Shown here piece by piece: positions 29,711-41,583 of a stretch of DNA of 64,000 nucleotides. This DNA comes from Rhipicephalus microplus. Taxonomy: Eukaryota > Arthropoda > Arachnida > Ixodida > Ixodidae. Below the pieces are notes generated by a model, which worked only from the letters and a program-made list of their open reading frames with translations, searched no databases and was not told the DNA's origin. The position numbers and the translations under genes were made by a program. The DNA lies in the NCBI RefSeq assembly GCF_043290135.1, contig NC_134710.1, positions 14,337,321-14,401,320 on the forward strand. The letters are read 5' to 3'. The first letter of the stretch is position 1; the number at the start of each line of letters is the position of its first letter.

Positions 29711-30999
29711 TGTGATGGTTGCGGAGCGTTCGTCACTATGTTTGTTAATAGCGGACGAGAAAGGATTAACATGAACGTTTTATTTCATGGCATGGGTGGA
29801 ACGGCTGACGGCGCACGGATACGCTACCGAGTGCAGCGCCGTTGAGTCGGACGTTGCGGCCATCCCAGCAGTCAGGGTCGCAACTCTGGAGGTCCAGGGT
29901 CAGGCCACGGCTCACGAAGACCACACCCGGTAGGCCTCGCCCACGAACCTGCTCCCGGCCACTGCACCCAGGCAGGAGCCGTCAACAGGCCCCGTCCTTG
30001 GACCTTGTACAAGCCGAAGGACTCGACCCCGAACAGACACACCGGAGCTCGACCTGGCCGACACGTACGGGTCCCACGTCCGGCTCAGGAACGCTGCCAG
30101 GAACTCGTCCTCTCGAGCGGTGCACTGCTTCGTCTTCCTTCGTGTCCTCAACCCTCGAGCTCTTTTCCCCACGTTCCTTCTTCTTGGCCAGGGCACCGCC
30201 AGGTACCCTCGGGTGCACACTGCAGCTCATGAGCTCGCGGCCCGCGTCCGAGTCTGGCGCGTCGCTCGGTATGGCTCGGCACCGCTCGGCGATTCTCGAT
30301 TCAACCAGAACTCCCCTGGCATCTGAATCCTCGGCCACCCTGAATCCTCGCCCGGCTTCATGGTCCTCCGTACACACGCCCGCGTCTCGCCCGGCAGAAC
30401 ATCTCGCTCGTCCCTTGCCGAAGTGCGACGCTCTGGTGACACAGGCGCTTGATGGCGTGGCTGCGACTACGAAGCAATCAACCCGCATCGGAGACGCGAT
30501 GCTCCATGCGGGGAATGGCCAGCCCGTCCAGCGAAGAGCGTGCGCCGAGACGTGATGCTTGACGAAACCGTGACCATTAGCCAGAACACGTTCATCGCTG
30601 TGTTGAACGGCTCACCGTGGAGACGCCTCGCCGAGATCCGCAATGCCCTCGGCAAGGAAGAGAACAGCAGGCCAGGCCGCGCCCCGAGATGCAGTACTCG
30701 TGCCGGCAATGCCGCCCCAGCCGGTGGTTGGACGGCAGCAGCGTGGACGACTGCGTTCCCTGGCCGGAACCTGGATCGCCTGCGTCCGACGCTTCGGCCC
30801 GCTGTCTCCCGTCTACCGCTGCTTCGGCTCGTCCCCAGCCACAAAGCCCATTGCCACGTGATGGTCGCCCGTGGCCCAATCGTGGCACGCCACCTCTATG
30901 GGCCACCACAGGTCATCAGCTGATTCGCTGACACTCACGCGCACATTACACGCGCCTTGCCCCGCACTTCCGTCGTTGTCGTTTTCTTCACTCATCAAA
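29711..30999 (-). repeat. 3' LTR of the compact LTR element
   Basis: TGTGATGG to CATCAAA. Carries minus-strand AATAAA near 29786. Long open frames in it on both strands (237 codons plus, 168 minus) reflect GC-rich composition and are shared by the other LTR. Confidence 0.85.
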
Positions 31000-31029
31000 A
31001 TAACCCCCCGCACAAGAAAGTTGTTTCAG

Positions 31030-31272
31030 TCAAACAACTTTTCTCACAATACACAGTGATGAGGAAGAACTGTCCCGTGGACTCACGACTCTCGAGCAGT
31101 GGTGGCGGAGATGCCTGGACCAGCACGGCCTTGGGCCTCGTTTCCGAGCTCTCTGGTCCCTCACTTCTTTTTCCTCAGCGCTCACCCATGCCAGCAAAGC
31201 CTCTCCACACAGCCCCATCTCCTTCCCTAGCTCAACTAGCTTTCTCTTGTCGTCAATTCTCGTCGGCCACAC
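31030..31272 (-). pseudogene. Residual Gag N-terminus inside the compact LTR element
   Basis: Minus-strand reading 'KRKLVELGKEMGLCGEALL' then 'AWVSAEEKEVRDQRARKR'. This pattern (leucine-rich helix with G-x-x-L-x-x-W followed by a charged E/R-rich helix) is seen at the N-terminus of Gag in arthropod gypsy elements. It then degenerates to Ser/Arg-rich text and stops. Interpreted as what remains after an internal deletion of gag-pol. The start codon is not obvious, since the frame opens at a GTG. Confidence 0.5.
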
Positions 31273-31335
31273 ACAAATAACGTGAGGCTCTCAGATGTAA
31301 CGCGAGAGCTTAATCCTGGCAGGTTCGCCATTTAT

Positions 31336-32624
31336 TGTGATGGTTACGGAGCGTTCGTCACTATGTTTGTTGATAGCGGACGAGAAAGGATTAACATGAA
31401 CTTTTTATTTCATGGCATGGGTGGAACGGCTGACGGCGCACGGATACGCTACCGTGTGCAGCGCCGTTGAGTCGGACGTCGCGGCCAACCCAGCAGTCAG
31501 GGTCGCAACTCCGGAGGTCCAGGGTCAGGCCACGGCTCACGAGGACCACACCCGGTAGGCCTCGCCCACGAACCTGCTCCCGGCCACTGCACCCAGGCAG
31601 GAGCCGTCAACAGGCCCCGTCCTTGGACCTTGTACAAGCCGACGGACTCGACCCCGAACAGACACACTGGAGCTCGACCTGGCCGACACGTACAGGTCCC
31701 ACGTTCAGCTCAGGAACGCTGCCAGGAACTCGTCCTCTCGAGCGGCGCACTGCTTCGTCTGCCTTCGTGTCCTCAACCCTCGAGCTCTTTTTCCCACGTT
31801 CCTTCTTCTTGGCCAGGGCACCGCCAGGTACCCTCGGGTGCACACTGCAGCTCATGAGCTCGCGGCCCGCGTCCGAGTCTGGCGCGTCGCTCGGTATGGC
31901 TCGGCACCACTCGGCGATTCTCGATTCAGTCAGAACTCCCCTGGCATCTGAATCCTCGGCCACCCTGAATCCTCGCCGGGCTCCACGGTCCTCCGTACAC
32001 ACGCCCGCGTCTCACCCGGCAGAACATCTCGCTCGTCCCTTGCCGAAGTGCGACGCTTTGGTGACACCGGCGCTTGATGGCGTGGCTGCGACTACGAAGC
32101 AATCAACCCGCATCGGAGACACGATGCTCCATGCGGGGAAAGGCCAGCCCGTCCAGCGAAGAGCGTGCGCCGAGACGCGATGCTCGACGTAACCGTGACC
32201 ATTAGCCAGGACACGTTCATCGCTGTGTTGAACGGCTGACCGTGGAGACGCCTCGCCGAGATCCGCAATGCCCTCGGCAAGGAAGAGAACAGCAGGCCAG
32301 GCCGCGCCCCGAGATGCAGTACTCGTGCCGGCAATGCCGCCCCAGCTGGTGGTTGGACGGCAGCAGCGTGGACGGCCGCGTTCCCTAGCCGGAACCTGGA
32401 TCGCCTGCGTCCGACGCTTCGGCCCGCTGTCTCCCGTCTACCACTGCTTCGGCTCGTCCCCAGCCACAAAGCCCACTGCCACGTGATGGTCGCCCATGGC
32501 CCAATCGTGGCACGCCACCTCTATGGGCCACCACAGGTCATCAGCTGATTCGCTGACACTCAAGCGCACATTACACGCGCCTTGCCCCGCACTTCCATCG
32601 TTGTCGTTTTCTTCACTCATCACA
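31336..32624 (-). repeat. 5' LTR of the compact LTR element
   Basis: TGTGATGG to CATCACA, closely matching the left copy. GC-rich, with a minus-strand TTTTATTT-type poly(A) region near 31411. Confidence 0.85.
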
Positions 32625-32790
32625 GCCTGAGAGCCACCGTTTTCTAATTTCGCCCTCACAGTTTTAATCGAACCGTCTGCTAAGACTCGTGGGCAAATAC
32701 TCCTTTTGACATCAACCGTAGTCTTACCCAGCACTGACAACTAATCAAAGTCCTCCTCCAATAATACAAGCACTGTGTTTCCTCGTTATC

Positions 32791-33039
32791 GCCCCGCCAC
32801 GGTAGTCTAGTGGCTAAGGTACTTGGCTGCTGACCCGCAGGTCGCAGATGCGAATCCCGGTTGCGGCGGCTGCATTTCCGATGGAGGCGGAAATGTTGTA
32901 GGCTCGTGTGCTCAGATTTGGGTGCACGTTAAAGATTCCCAGGCGGTTGAAATTTCCGGAGCCCTCCACTAAGGCGTCTCTCATAAATATATGGTGGTTT
33001 TGGGACGTTAAAAACCACTTATCAATCAATCAATCAATC
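32791..33039 (+). mobile_element. Ruka-type SINE, full length
   Basis: Head GCCCCGCCACGGTAGTCTAG, box B (GCAGATGCGAATCCCGG), conserved body with GAAATTTCCGGAGCCCTCCA, and an (ATCA)n tail at 33021-33039. No convincing target duplication. Confidence 0.93.
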
Positions 33040-33179
33040 GTTGTAGCTAAGTAGACAAATCCCTGTTGCCAAGCACCGCACTTTGTCGGAGTTACTCCCG
33101 TCTGTTCCCTCAGAGCCCGAACAGAATTTCGACGTGAGAACTCAAGGCCAATAAAAACAAGTCAACCACGTGATGCGCC

Positions 33180-33517
33180 ACGACATTATACCGCCACCAT
33201 AGAGTCTGTGGGTGCCTCCCCGTGGTGTTAGTGAACGAAGATGGGACCTTACGTTTATGTGTCGATCATCGTCACCTAAACAAGATCACGAAGGACATGG
33301 ACCCTTTTCCACGGAAAGGTGATGTCCTGAACCGTCTCCACAAGGTGAAGTACTTTTCTTCCATGGACGTCACAACCGGCTACAGGCCAATTAGTCGAGG
33401 AGAGATCGGGAAAATATTGTCGTCATAAAAAAATTGCCTTTATAAAATACAGGCTGCTCCAATTCAAGGACATGACCTTTGGTCTTTGATCATCACCTCC
33501 CACTTCCAACGCGTGCT
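33180..33517 (+). pseudogene. Gypsy element C, RT fragment (5' half, interrupted at 33517)
   Basis: Plus-strand RT: 'VLVNEDGTLRLCVDHRHLNK', 'FSSMDVTTGY', then across breaks MTFGL*SSPPTSNA, corresponding to the gypsy FGLCNAPATFQR segment. It ends at CAACGCGTGCTAT (QRVL), exactly where element D begins. The reading resumes at 43106 with IVLTGLKWQTC, the next expected RT residues. Confidence 0.8.
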
Positions 33518-33690
33518 ATTGTCACGGTAATAAAATGTGTGCAAGTAACCGTGTAGCAACCAGCGGAACAGCTTCGATCAAGCAACGCGAGTTCATCATC
33601 GTCTTTTTCCAGCCCAAATCCTTCTGCACGCACAAGTAATGATAAAACTAGTCAAGGAACAGCAAGAAACCGACTGCAAGCCCATTCCAT
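33518..33690 (-). repeat. 3' LTR of gypsy element D (approximate end)
   Basis: Starts TGTCACGG on plus. The inner end was placed where similarity to 42948-43105 fades. Confidence 0.65.
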
Positions 33691-33725
33691 TACTCTGCCT
33701 CTCCAAGATCATCGACCCCATGCTT

Positions 33726-34560
33726 TTAGATGTATGAAGGCAAGAGCAAGTCTTCAGCATGAGTAATACGGCTTCGTCCTAGCCACGTGGACGCTGTCTG
33801 GCTGGCAACCACGACGGCAGGACCACATGCTTGACTCTGCGATAACTTCGTGGTAGACATCGCTGAGGCGCTGAAGAACCCGGTAAGGGCCGAAATAACG
33901 ACGCAGGAAGTTATCAGAGCGGTGGCGTTTGCGTACGGGACTCCAGAGCCATACTTCATCTCCGGGGTGGTTGGTGACTTCTCTGTGGCGAAGATTGTAC
34001 CTGTAAGCATCATATTGTTGCTAAGAACAAATGCGCAAGCGAGCGAGTTGTCGAGCCTCTTCGGCGCACTGTGCATACTGGTCAGCATTCCGTGGTGGTT
34101 GGAAAGGCGTCAGGTAAAAGCATGGCGTCTAACATTGTGGTAACATTGCGGCCGTAAAACAGGTGGAAAGAGGTAAATCCTGTAGTTTCTTGCACGACGG
34201 TGTTATATGAGAAAGTTACGAAAGGGAAGAAACTGTCCCAGTTCCCATGGTCCACGTCTACATACAGGGAACTCATGTCTGTGATGGTCTTAGTGCGCCG
34301 TTCTTTTATTCCGTTAGCTTGTGTATAGTAAGCTATCGTCCGGCGATGTACGGTGCCGTTCAGTGTCATCACTACTTCCAGCAGCTGGGTGGTGAAGGCC
34401 ATGCCTCGGTCGGTTAGAACCGGGGCCGGGGCACCATGGCGAAGGACGTCAGCATAAATAAAAAAAGTCCAAGACATTGCTTGCCCTGCCATGTTGGAAT
34501 GCTCGTGCTTCGCATCAACTAGGTAAAGAATCCGTGGCAATTACTATCCAGCGACTAGCC
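33726..34560 (-). pseudogene. Integrase of gypsy element D
   Basis: 34082-34540 contains 'VLTDRGMAF' (second catalytic D), 'QANGIKERRTKTITDM' (glutamate region) and 'FSYNTVVQETTGFTSFHL'. 33726-34088, in another frame, continues as the C-terminal region. The HHCC domain upstream (about 34680-34760) is recognisable only as fragments. Confidence 0.8.
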
Positions 34561-34774
34561 CCCGAATATTCCTAAAATGAATCTAGAAGGTCTATGCCAA
34601 CTTGTTCAAACGTAGGTGGGGGTGGCTCCACAGGGTGTAAAAAACCAGCAGGTCTCATGGGTGGAGCCTTGCGATGCTGGCAGTCTTGGCAGGTTTTGAT
34701 AAAGTGCATGACTGTACGAGACTGTTTGAGTCAGTAGTACTTGTGGCAGATACGAGCCAGAGAACACGTGAACC

Positions 34775-35340
34775 CTAAATGCCCGAAAAATGATTCGTCA
34801 TCGTACGCATTAAGGATGTTGTCTCGCATCGCAGATAATACGACCAGTAGAGCAGTTCGAGCGTTGGGATGAAAACTTCGCTTGTACAGGACGTTGTCAC
34901 AGAAAAAAATGATGAAATCGTGCGCCCTATTGTTCGTGATGGCTGTTCAAGCTTGTTCCCGAGATAGTCGATGATTGGGCGAAGCTCTGTGTCATCACGC
35001 TGTTTCTTAGCCAAGTCGGTGGCTGTGTTGGTCATGAGAAAACTTTCGTCGTTCGTTTGGTCAGGAAGAATCGACTCGACCGGGGCCACGTGATAGGCAG
35101 TCAGCATCCGTGTGCTTGCGTCCCAACTTGTAAACCACGGTAACGTCAAATTGTTGCAGGCGGACACTCCGTCGAGTGAGACGGCCTGAGGGGTCTTTAA
35201 GGCTCTCAAGCCAGACCAAGAATTGTGGTTGGTTACTACTTTGAATGGTCACCCATACAAAGGCGGTCAGAACTTGGCTATGGCCCACACGACAACTACA
35301 CATTCCTTTTCTGTGGTCGAATAATTCGTTTCAGCAGATT
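34775..35340 (-). pseudogene. RNase H and linker of gypsy element D
   Basis: 35061-35303 reads [18 protein letters not shown], then '[14 protein letters not shown]', the end of gypsy RNase H. 34775-35100, in another frame, covers the linker before integrase (KQRDDTELRPIIDYL). Earlier RNase H residues upstream to about 35480 are only traceable in pieces. Confidence 0.75.
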
Positions 35341-35479
35341 ATAACATACGACTAGCGTAGGCGATCACTCGCTTGATACCTTTTTGCCATTGCACAAAAA
35401 CAGCTCCGAGGCCGACATTACTTCTGTAGGCACTTCAGTGTCGGTTTTTCGTCAAAATGATCATATATTGGAGGACTCT

Positions 35480-36464
35480 CTAGGCGTCGTCATAGCTCGT
35501 AAAAAGCTCCGTGTTGTTCTGGGGCCCACACAAAAGCAACGTTGTCTCTCGTGAGCTGGTGTAAGGGTTCTGCAATTTACAAAAAGTTCGAAATGACGTG
35601 ACTATAATACGCACAAAGGCCCAGAAAACGGCGCATGTCGTGTTTCTTCGTTGGAGTTAGAGAGGCTGCCACAGCTAGCATTTTCTCGGTGTCTGGGTGA
35701 ATCCCGTCACTGTGGACGACATGGCCGAGAAACTTGAGCTTCTCGTAGCCTTAGTGGCATTTTTCGGGCTTGAGCGACAGGCCAGCTGTTCAGAGTGCTT
35801 CAAGTACTACACGAAGGCACTGAAGGTGCTGCTCGAAAGTCACCTAAAAAGTACAACGTCATCTACATAGACAAGACGGGAGTGTCCTTTGAGACCAGAA
35901 AAAGCTGTGTCCATCATTCGTTGAAAAGTCGCGGGTGCGGAGCACAGATCAAAGGAAGCACATTGAATTTGAAGAGCACGTCAGGAGTAATAAAGGCGAT
36001 CTTTTCCCGGTCACGCTTATCGACCTCAATTTGCCAATAACCACTGCGTTGATCCATGGATAAAAAATATCGAATGTTTTGAAGGCGGTCGAGTGAGTCG
36101 TCGATGCGAGGAATCATATGGATGTATTTCTTTGTCACTATTTTCAGTTTGCTATAATGAACCCAGAAACGCAATGTGCCGTCCATATTTTCATCAACAC
36201 AATCGGTGATTCCCATGAACTTGTAGATGGCTGAATGATATCGTCAGCAAGCATTTGTTGTACTTGGTCGTGAATGGCGTCTTGTTTTCTGTGGAAAACA
36301 CAATAAGCATGTTGTAGTATAGGCCTTTCGTTGGGCTCTCTTATGATTCTGTGCTTCCCGACGGGCGACTGTTTGACTTTGGACGCCGTGGCAAAGCAAT
36401 CACCGAAGGAAAGCAAGAGGGAGCGAAGAATCTCTTGCTGTGTAGTCGATAGTGCGCAGATCAA
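35480..36464 (-). pseudogene. Reverse transcriptase of gypsy element D
   Basis: 36144-36464 carries the RT N-terminus (QQMLADDIIQPSTSSWESP). 35914-36216 carries the fingers/palm (RFWVHYSKLK ... FLSMDQRSGYWQIEV ... FKFNVLPL). The catalytic box is visible on the minus strand near 35865 as LVYVDDVVLF after a frameshift. Several stops; inactive. Confidence 0.8.
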
Positions 36465-36586
36465 ATCAAGCTTAACCAGAGACTGTTTGTCGTCGATAAG
36501 ACAGAAAGAGAGGTGGGCGAATGAAAAGTTGGCTCTCGAGTCTCCGATTTCTTCGAAATAGGCGATGACACAATGTCCACCAAGTG

Positions 36587-37170
36587 CTAGTATTCATGAC
36601 TAAAATTTTCTAGAACTTTTGCAGGCTCTTGTGTCAGTTCTATGAGACCACGGGCAAGGCATACTTGATGATACAAGAGTACTGACACATTGCCTTCCAC
36701 AACTCCAAGAGCCGTTCCGTTGATGTCGCTTAGTAAGTTAACCAAAACACTGGAACGGGGTGGTACGGTCCCTGAATCATCGGATACACGCAACGCCATC
36801 TACGCGATTCGTAATCCTTAGAATGTGCGTTACGTGAAAACGTCACCAGCAATTCTTGGAGAATTGTATTTGCCCCATATTATTGAAGGAAGTCTATTCC
36901 CAAGATGACCTGCCTGGAGCATTCCCGCAGTACGACGAGAAACCCGATGAAGGTCGAAGAGCAAATAAGTACTCGGGCAGTGCACCTCCCAACCAGCTTT
37001 ACTAGACGACTACCCTTGGTATAGAGGTGGGGACCGTTCCTCGGCGTCATCACTTTTTGGAGAGCAGCCACGAAGTCACCACTCATAACGGAGTAATCGG
37101 CGCAAGTATTCCCGATAGCGGTGGCCGAGTGATTGCCGATGGTTTTAGAAATATCAACGGAAATTGCTGC
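36587..37170 (-). pseudogene. Protease region of gypsy element D
   Basis: Near 37086-37130 the minus strand reads CADYSVMSGDFVAALQKVMT, matching the retropepsin flap region of related gypsy elements (normally V-D-T-G-A-D-Y-S-V). Here the active-site DTG has become NTC. 36880-37086 continues through 'VILGIDFL' and 36587-36799 covers the spacer to RT. The catalytic aspartate is lost. Confidence 0.7.
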
Positions 37171-37275
37171 GTCGCGTTCAGTAAATTTCGAGACAGAGAA
37201 ATTGGCATCGTCAACGTGTCGTGGCGAAGGGTGTTTGTAATGATGCGTGAAAGCTTAGACAAGTTGGTAGGACAT

Positions 37276-39329
37276 AACTGAATGCAGGAACAGCGCAACC
37301 TAGAAGTAGTTACTTCGTAACTACTGAAGCGAAAAAAAACAAGGACAGAAAAGCGCGCTGACTTTCAACAAAAATTTATTATCGGAGTTGTGTACATATA
37401 TAGGCGGAAAATGAGTAACTTGGGCATGAGTAGAAGGATGCAGGAACAACCACTGCGATACAATGTCAGCAAAAATCTTGTCTTTTGCTGAATTGGCTGA
37501 AAACAAATATATATGTAACTTGAAAAAGATTGAGATACGCAATCTTTTTTCGCAACAACGCAACCGATGGGCAACTTACACATTTACCGTCAAACTTGTT
37601 TATTTGATAAGCTTCAATTTTCTCACGCGTGGCCTGCGAGTTGTGCTTGCTTAGTACCTCGCAACGCTCAAAAAGTGGCACGCAGCCGCAGTCTCGGCAG
37701 TGAATTCCTAGGTGTCCTTGAACTACGTTGTGTACATTGTTATTGTGCTCTCTTAAACGGTCATTAAGGCACCTTCCGGTTTGCCCTATGTATACCATTC
37801 CGCACGAAAGCGGAATGAGATATACGACACTAATAACGCAAGGTACAAAGCGCGTTCTGTGTTTCACAGTGCATCTTCCTCTAATAGTAGCTGGATTATT
37901 CACCAGCTTACAAAGCTTTGCAAGCTTTTCTGGGGCGGACAAAACAACGGTGACAACAGCGCGTTTACCGATCTTTTTCAGCCGATGCGACACGTTATGC
38001 AGATAAGGAACTGCAACACATTTCATGGAAACAGACGCGCTTTGAGGCCGAGATCGCCCTCCTTTATTTTTAATTTGCTTTAAAAGTTTTTCCGCAACAG
38101 CAGAAATCAGAGCGCTCGAGTAACCAGCGGTTAAGAGGCGCTCTACCTGTGCATTTAAACTGCATTGCATCGAGTGCGGGCATGACCTCTTGAGAGCGTT
38201 TACCAGGCAACCTTTAATGATACCCCTTTTCACCTATTTTAAATGAGCTGAGTGGAAAGGTAAAAGGGGTTTACCACTTCTCGGTGAAAACTGCCAGCAC
38301 AAATGATTACGCCTAAGACAGAGTGTTAGGTCTAAGAACCTAATCGAATTTCCAGACGGTGATTCCTGAGTAAGTTCAAGAAGACACCAGTGCTTCTTAA
38401 ACAAATCTAGAAGACTAAGGACAACAACGTCAAGCACAGTATCCAAACATTCAATAAATACAATGAAATCATCAACAAACCTACAGACCTTCACAACGAG
38501 AGACAAGTCGAGATCTTTTTGAATGTTGCGGTCTTTATGCGCGAAAATGATGTCACTCAGGACTGGTGCCAAAGAGGAACCTATGCAATCGTCGCTTTTT
38601 GGAATTAATTGTTGCTCATTCCAAGACGCAACTGTTGACTTTAAATAAAATGAAAGCAATTCCAGAAAACCATGAACTGCATACCTGACGCATTCTGGAA
38701 GTTTATCGACCCAAACTAATCAATGCATTCTTCTAAGCACTGGAGCAGTGCGTTATGGGGAAGTGAATAATATAGATATTTCACGTCTGTCGAGAAAGCA
38801 TTTGGTCCCTTGTCTTTAGACCTTAAAAACTTAATAACCGCCTCAGAGTCTTTTACCAGAGAATGATCGTCAATGGTTAAAAGGTTAAGCTGTTCTTGTA
38901 AAAATAAGGCGACCTGTTTTTGCCAGGTCCCGTTTTCAGAAACTATTACCCGCAGTGGGCAGTCAACCTTGTGCGTCTTAGCGGTAAAAAAGATGTCAAA
39001 ACTTAGCTTCTTTGATTTGTCGATTGATTTTGCAACGTTATCTAGGCCGAGAGAATCGCAAAGCCTTTTCGCTTTCAATTAAGTTATTGCTATAGAAGAA
39101 AGGCTGGGTTTAAAGACAGAGTTTATAGGCATGGTGGCTTTGTCCTTAAACAAGAGGGAAGGCAAAACAGCAACGCCACCTTCTTTGTCGGATGAAAAAA
39201 GAGCTAAAGACTGTGCTTTTAAGAAAGATACAACATTTATAGTGGGCACTGCACTTCTAGGTGGTTTACAGCGTGTTAAAACGTCCACACCATCAGAAAC
39301 ACACCTGTTCATCTCGCTGTCCGGGGTGA
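37276..39329 (-). pseudogene. Penelope-like element copy, left arm of the large fold-back
   Basis: Minus strand, from the centre outward: 'NRCVSDGVDVLTRCKPPR', 'FSTDVKYLYYSLPH' (RT catalytic D), 'CRFVDDFIVF' (RT box), 'VKRGIIKGCLVNALKRSC', then the GIY-YIG endonuclease 'VVYLIPLSCGMVYIGQTG' with 'RCLNDRLREHNNN' and a Cys-His stretch (GIHCRDCGCVP). Damage is light: an in-frame stop between HLK and VKRGI (38234), and breaks near 39079 and 38716. The 3' end is near 37276 (CTGAATGCAGGAACAGCGC). Penelope-like elements combine a telomerase-related RT with this nuclease. Confidence 0.9.
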
Positions 39330-41487
39330 TTGTTGCTGATGTTGAACTTCCTGAGAAAGTCCATGATGTTTTGGGACTTGAACCAAAGTTTGCTGTTGAG
39401 CCTCTAAAAACGCCACAAGAGCTACTGACTCTCGTTCGACAAGTTGATCGACACACCCCGGACATCAAAATGAACAGGTGTGTTTCTGATGGTGTGGACA
39501 TTTTAACGCGCTGTAAGCCACCTAGCAGTGCAGTGCCCACTAGAAATGTTGTATCTTTCTTAAAAGCCAAATCTTTAGCTCTTTTACCATCGGACAAAAA
39601 ATGTGGCTTTGCTGTTTTGCCTTCCCTTTGTTTAAGGACAAAGCCATCATAGCTATAAACTCTGTTTTTAAACCCAGCCACTCTTCTATAGCAAAAGCTA
39701 AATTGAAAGCGAAAAGGCTTTGCCACTCTCCCGACCTAGATAAAGTTGCAAAATCAATCGACAAATCAAAGAAGCTAAGTCTCGACATCTTTTTTACTGC
39801 TAAGACGCACAAGATTGACTGCCCGCTGCGGGTAATAGTTTCTGAAAACGGGACCTGGCAAAAACAGGTTGCCTTGTTTTTACAAGAACAGCTTAACCTT
39901 TAACCATTGACAATCCTTCCCTGGTAAAAGACTCTGAGGCGGTTATTAAGTTTTTAAGGCCTAATGACAAAGGACTGAATGCTTTCTCGATAGACGTGAA
40001 ATATCTATAGTATTCACTTACCCATAACGCACTGCTCCAGTGCTTAGAAGAATGCATTGATTCGTTTGGGTCAATAAACTTCCAGAATGCGTCAGGTATG
40101 CCAGTTCTTGGTTTTCTGGAATTGCTTTCATTTTATTTAAAGTCAATAGTTGCGTCTTGGAATGAGCAACAATTAATTTAAAAAAACGGCGTTTGCATAG
40201 GTTCCTGTTTGGCACCAGTCCTGAGTGACATCTTTCTCGCGCATAAGGATCGCCACATTCAAAAAGACCTCGACTTTTCTCTCGTTTTGAAGGCCTGTAG
40301 GTTTGTTGATGATTTCATTGTATTTATCGAATGTTTGGATACTGTGTTCGAAGTTGTTGTCCTTAGTCTTTTAGATTTGTTTAAGAAGCACTCGTATTCT
40401 CTTGAACTTACTCATGAGTTACCATCTGGAAATTCGATAAGGTTCTTAGACCTAACACTCTGTCTTAGAAGTAATCATTTGTGCTGGCTGTTTTCACCGA
40501 GAAGTGGTAAACCCCTTTTACTTTTCCACTCAGCTCATTCAAAATTGGTGAAAAGGGGTATCATTAAAGGTTGCCTGGTAAACGCTCTCAAGAGGTCATG
40601 CCCGCACTCAATGCAATGCAGTTTCAAAGCACCGGTAGAGAGCCTATTAAGCGCTGGTTACTCGAGCGTCCTGATTTCTGCTGTTGCGGAAAAACGTTTG
40701 AAGCAATTTAAAAATAAAGGAGAGCGATCTCAGCCTCAAAGCGCGTCTGTTCCCATGAAATGTGTCGTAGTTCCATATCTGCATAACATGTCGCATCGGG
40801 TGAAACAAATAGGTAAACGCGCTGTTGTCACCGTTGTTTTTTCCACCCCAGAAAAGCTTCCAAAGCTTTGTAAGCTTGTGAATAATCCAGCTACTATTAG
40901 AGGAAGATGCACTGTGAAACACAGAACGCGCTTTGTACCTTGCGTGTGTCGTATAGCTCATTCCGCTTTCGTGCGGAATGGTATACATAGGACAAACCGG
41001 AAGGTGCCTTAATGACCATTTAGGAGAGCACAATAACAATGTACAAACGTAGTTAAAAGACACCTCGGAATCCACTGCCGAGACTGCAGCTGCGTGCCGG
41101 TTTTTGAGGGTTGCGAGGTATTAAGCAAGCACAACTCGCAGGCCACGCGTGACATAATTGAAGCTTATCAAATAAACAAGTTTGACGGTAAATGTGTAAG
41201 TTTCCAATCAGTTGCGTTGTTGCAAAAAGAGATTGCGTATCTCAATCCTTTTTAAGTTACATATATATTTGTTTTCAGACCATTCAACAAAAGACAAGAG
41301 TTTAGCTGACATTGTATCGCAGTGGTTGTTCCTGCAGCCTTCTACGCATGCCCAATTTTCTCATTTTTCGCATATATACCACTCCGATAACAAAATCTTT
41401 GTTGAAAGTCAGCACTCTTTTCTATCCTTGTTTTTTTTTCGCTTCCGTAGTTACGATGTAAGTACTTCTAGGTTGCGCTGTTCCTGC
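39330..41487 (+). pseudogene. Penelope-like element copy, right arm of the large fold-back
   Basis: Plus strand starts 5' of the other arm, with ELPEKVHDVLGLEPKF and 'TPQELLTLVRQVDRHTPD' in the 126-bp spacer (39330-39455). It then repeats the left arm inverted: 'VAKSIDKSKKLSLDIFFTAK', 'CRFVDDFIVF' (40209-41012 frame), 'VVPYLHNMSHRVKQIG'. A frameshift falls at CVCRIAHS, so the GIY-YIG part (41000-41160) reads only in another frame. The 3' end mirrors the left arm (GTTCCTGCATTCAGT at about 41487). Inactive. Confidence 0.9.
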
Positions 41488-41583
41488 ATTCAGTGGTGTT
41501 TGTAAGTTTGGTCAACAGCGGCCCCACCCCCGGAGGCCGCCGGAATCAGTTTTTCTGTCGTGGGCCAGGACATGGGACCTGTT

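Larger units (their letters stand above)
29711..32624 (-). mobile_element. Compact non-autonomous LTR element: 1,289-bp LTRs around 336 bp
   Basis: Two copies of a 1,289-bp segment (29711-30999 and 31336-32624, constant 1,625-bp offset, hence no net indels) begin TGTGATG and end CATCACA (CATCAAA in the left copy). The whole unit is flanked by the 5-bp duplication GCCTG (29706-29710; 32625-32629). The 336-bp interior carries, on the minus strand, a primer site TGGCGAACCTGCC five bases after the LTR, a Gag-like N-terminal reading and a polypurine tract GCGGGGGGTTATT before the other LTR. All pol is missing. LTR divergence is only a few percent by eye, so it moved far more recently than gypsy A. 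It would need Pol in trans. Confidence 0.85.

Noticed and set aside
29842..32192. 237- and 241-codon plus-strand frames and their minus-strand partners
   Set aside because: They lie inside the two LTRs of the compact element, are GC-composition frames without motifs, and differ between copies as freely as noncoding sequence.
32630..32740. Minus-strand reading VLGKTTVDVKRSICPRV as a conserved gene
   Set aside because: Protein-like but too short. It runs into the LTR of the compact element and could be a fragment of an older repeat; no family could be named.
39079..39726. 215-codon minus-strand frame and a 173-codon plus-strand frame at the Penelope-like centre
   Set aside because: They cross the palindrome centre, so half of each is the antisense of the real RT reading. 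Not a separate protein.
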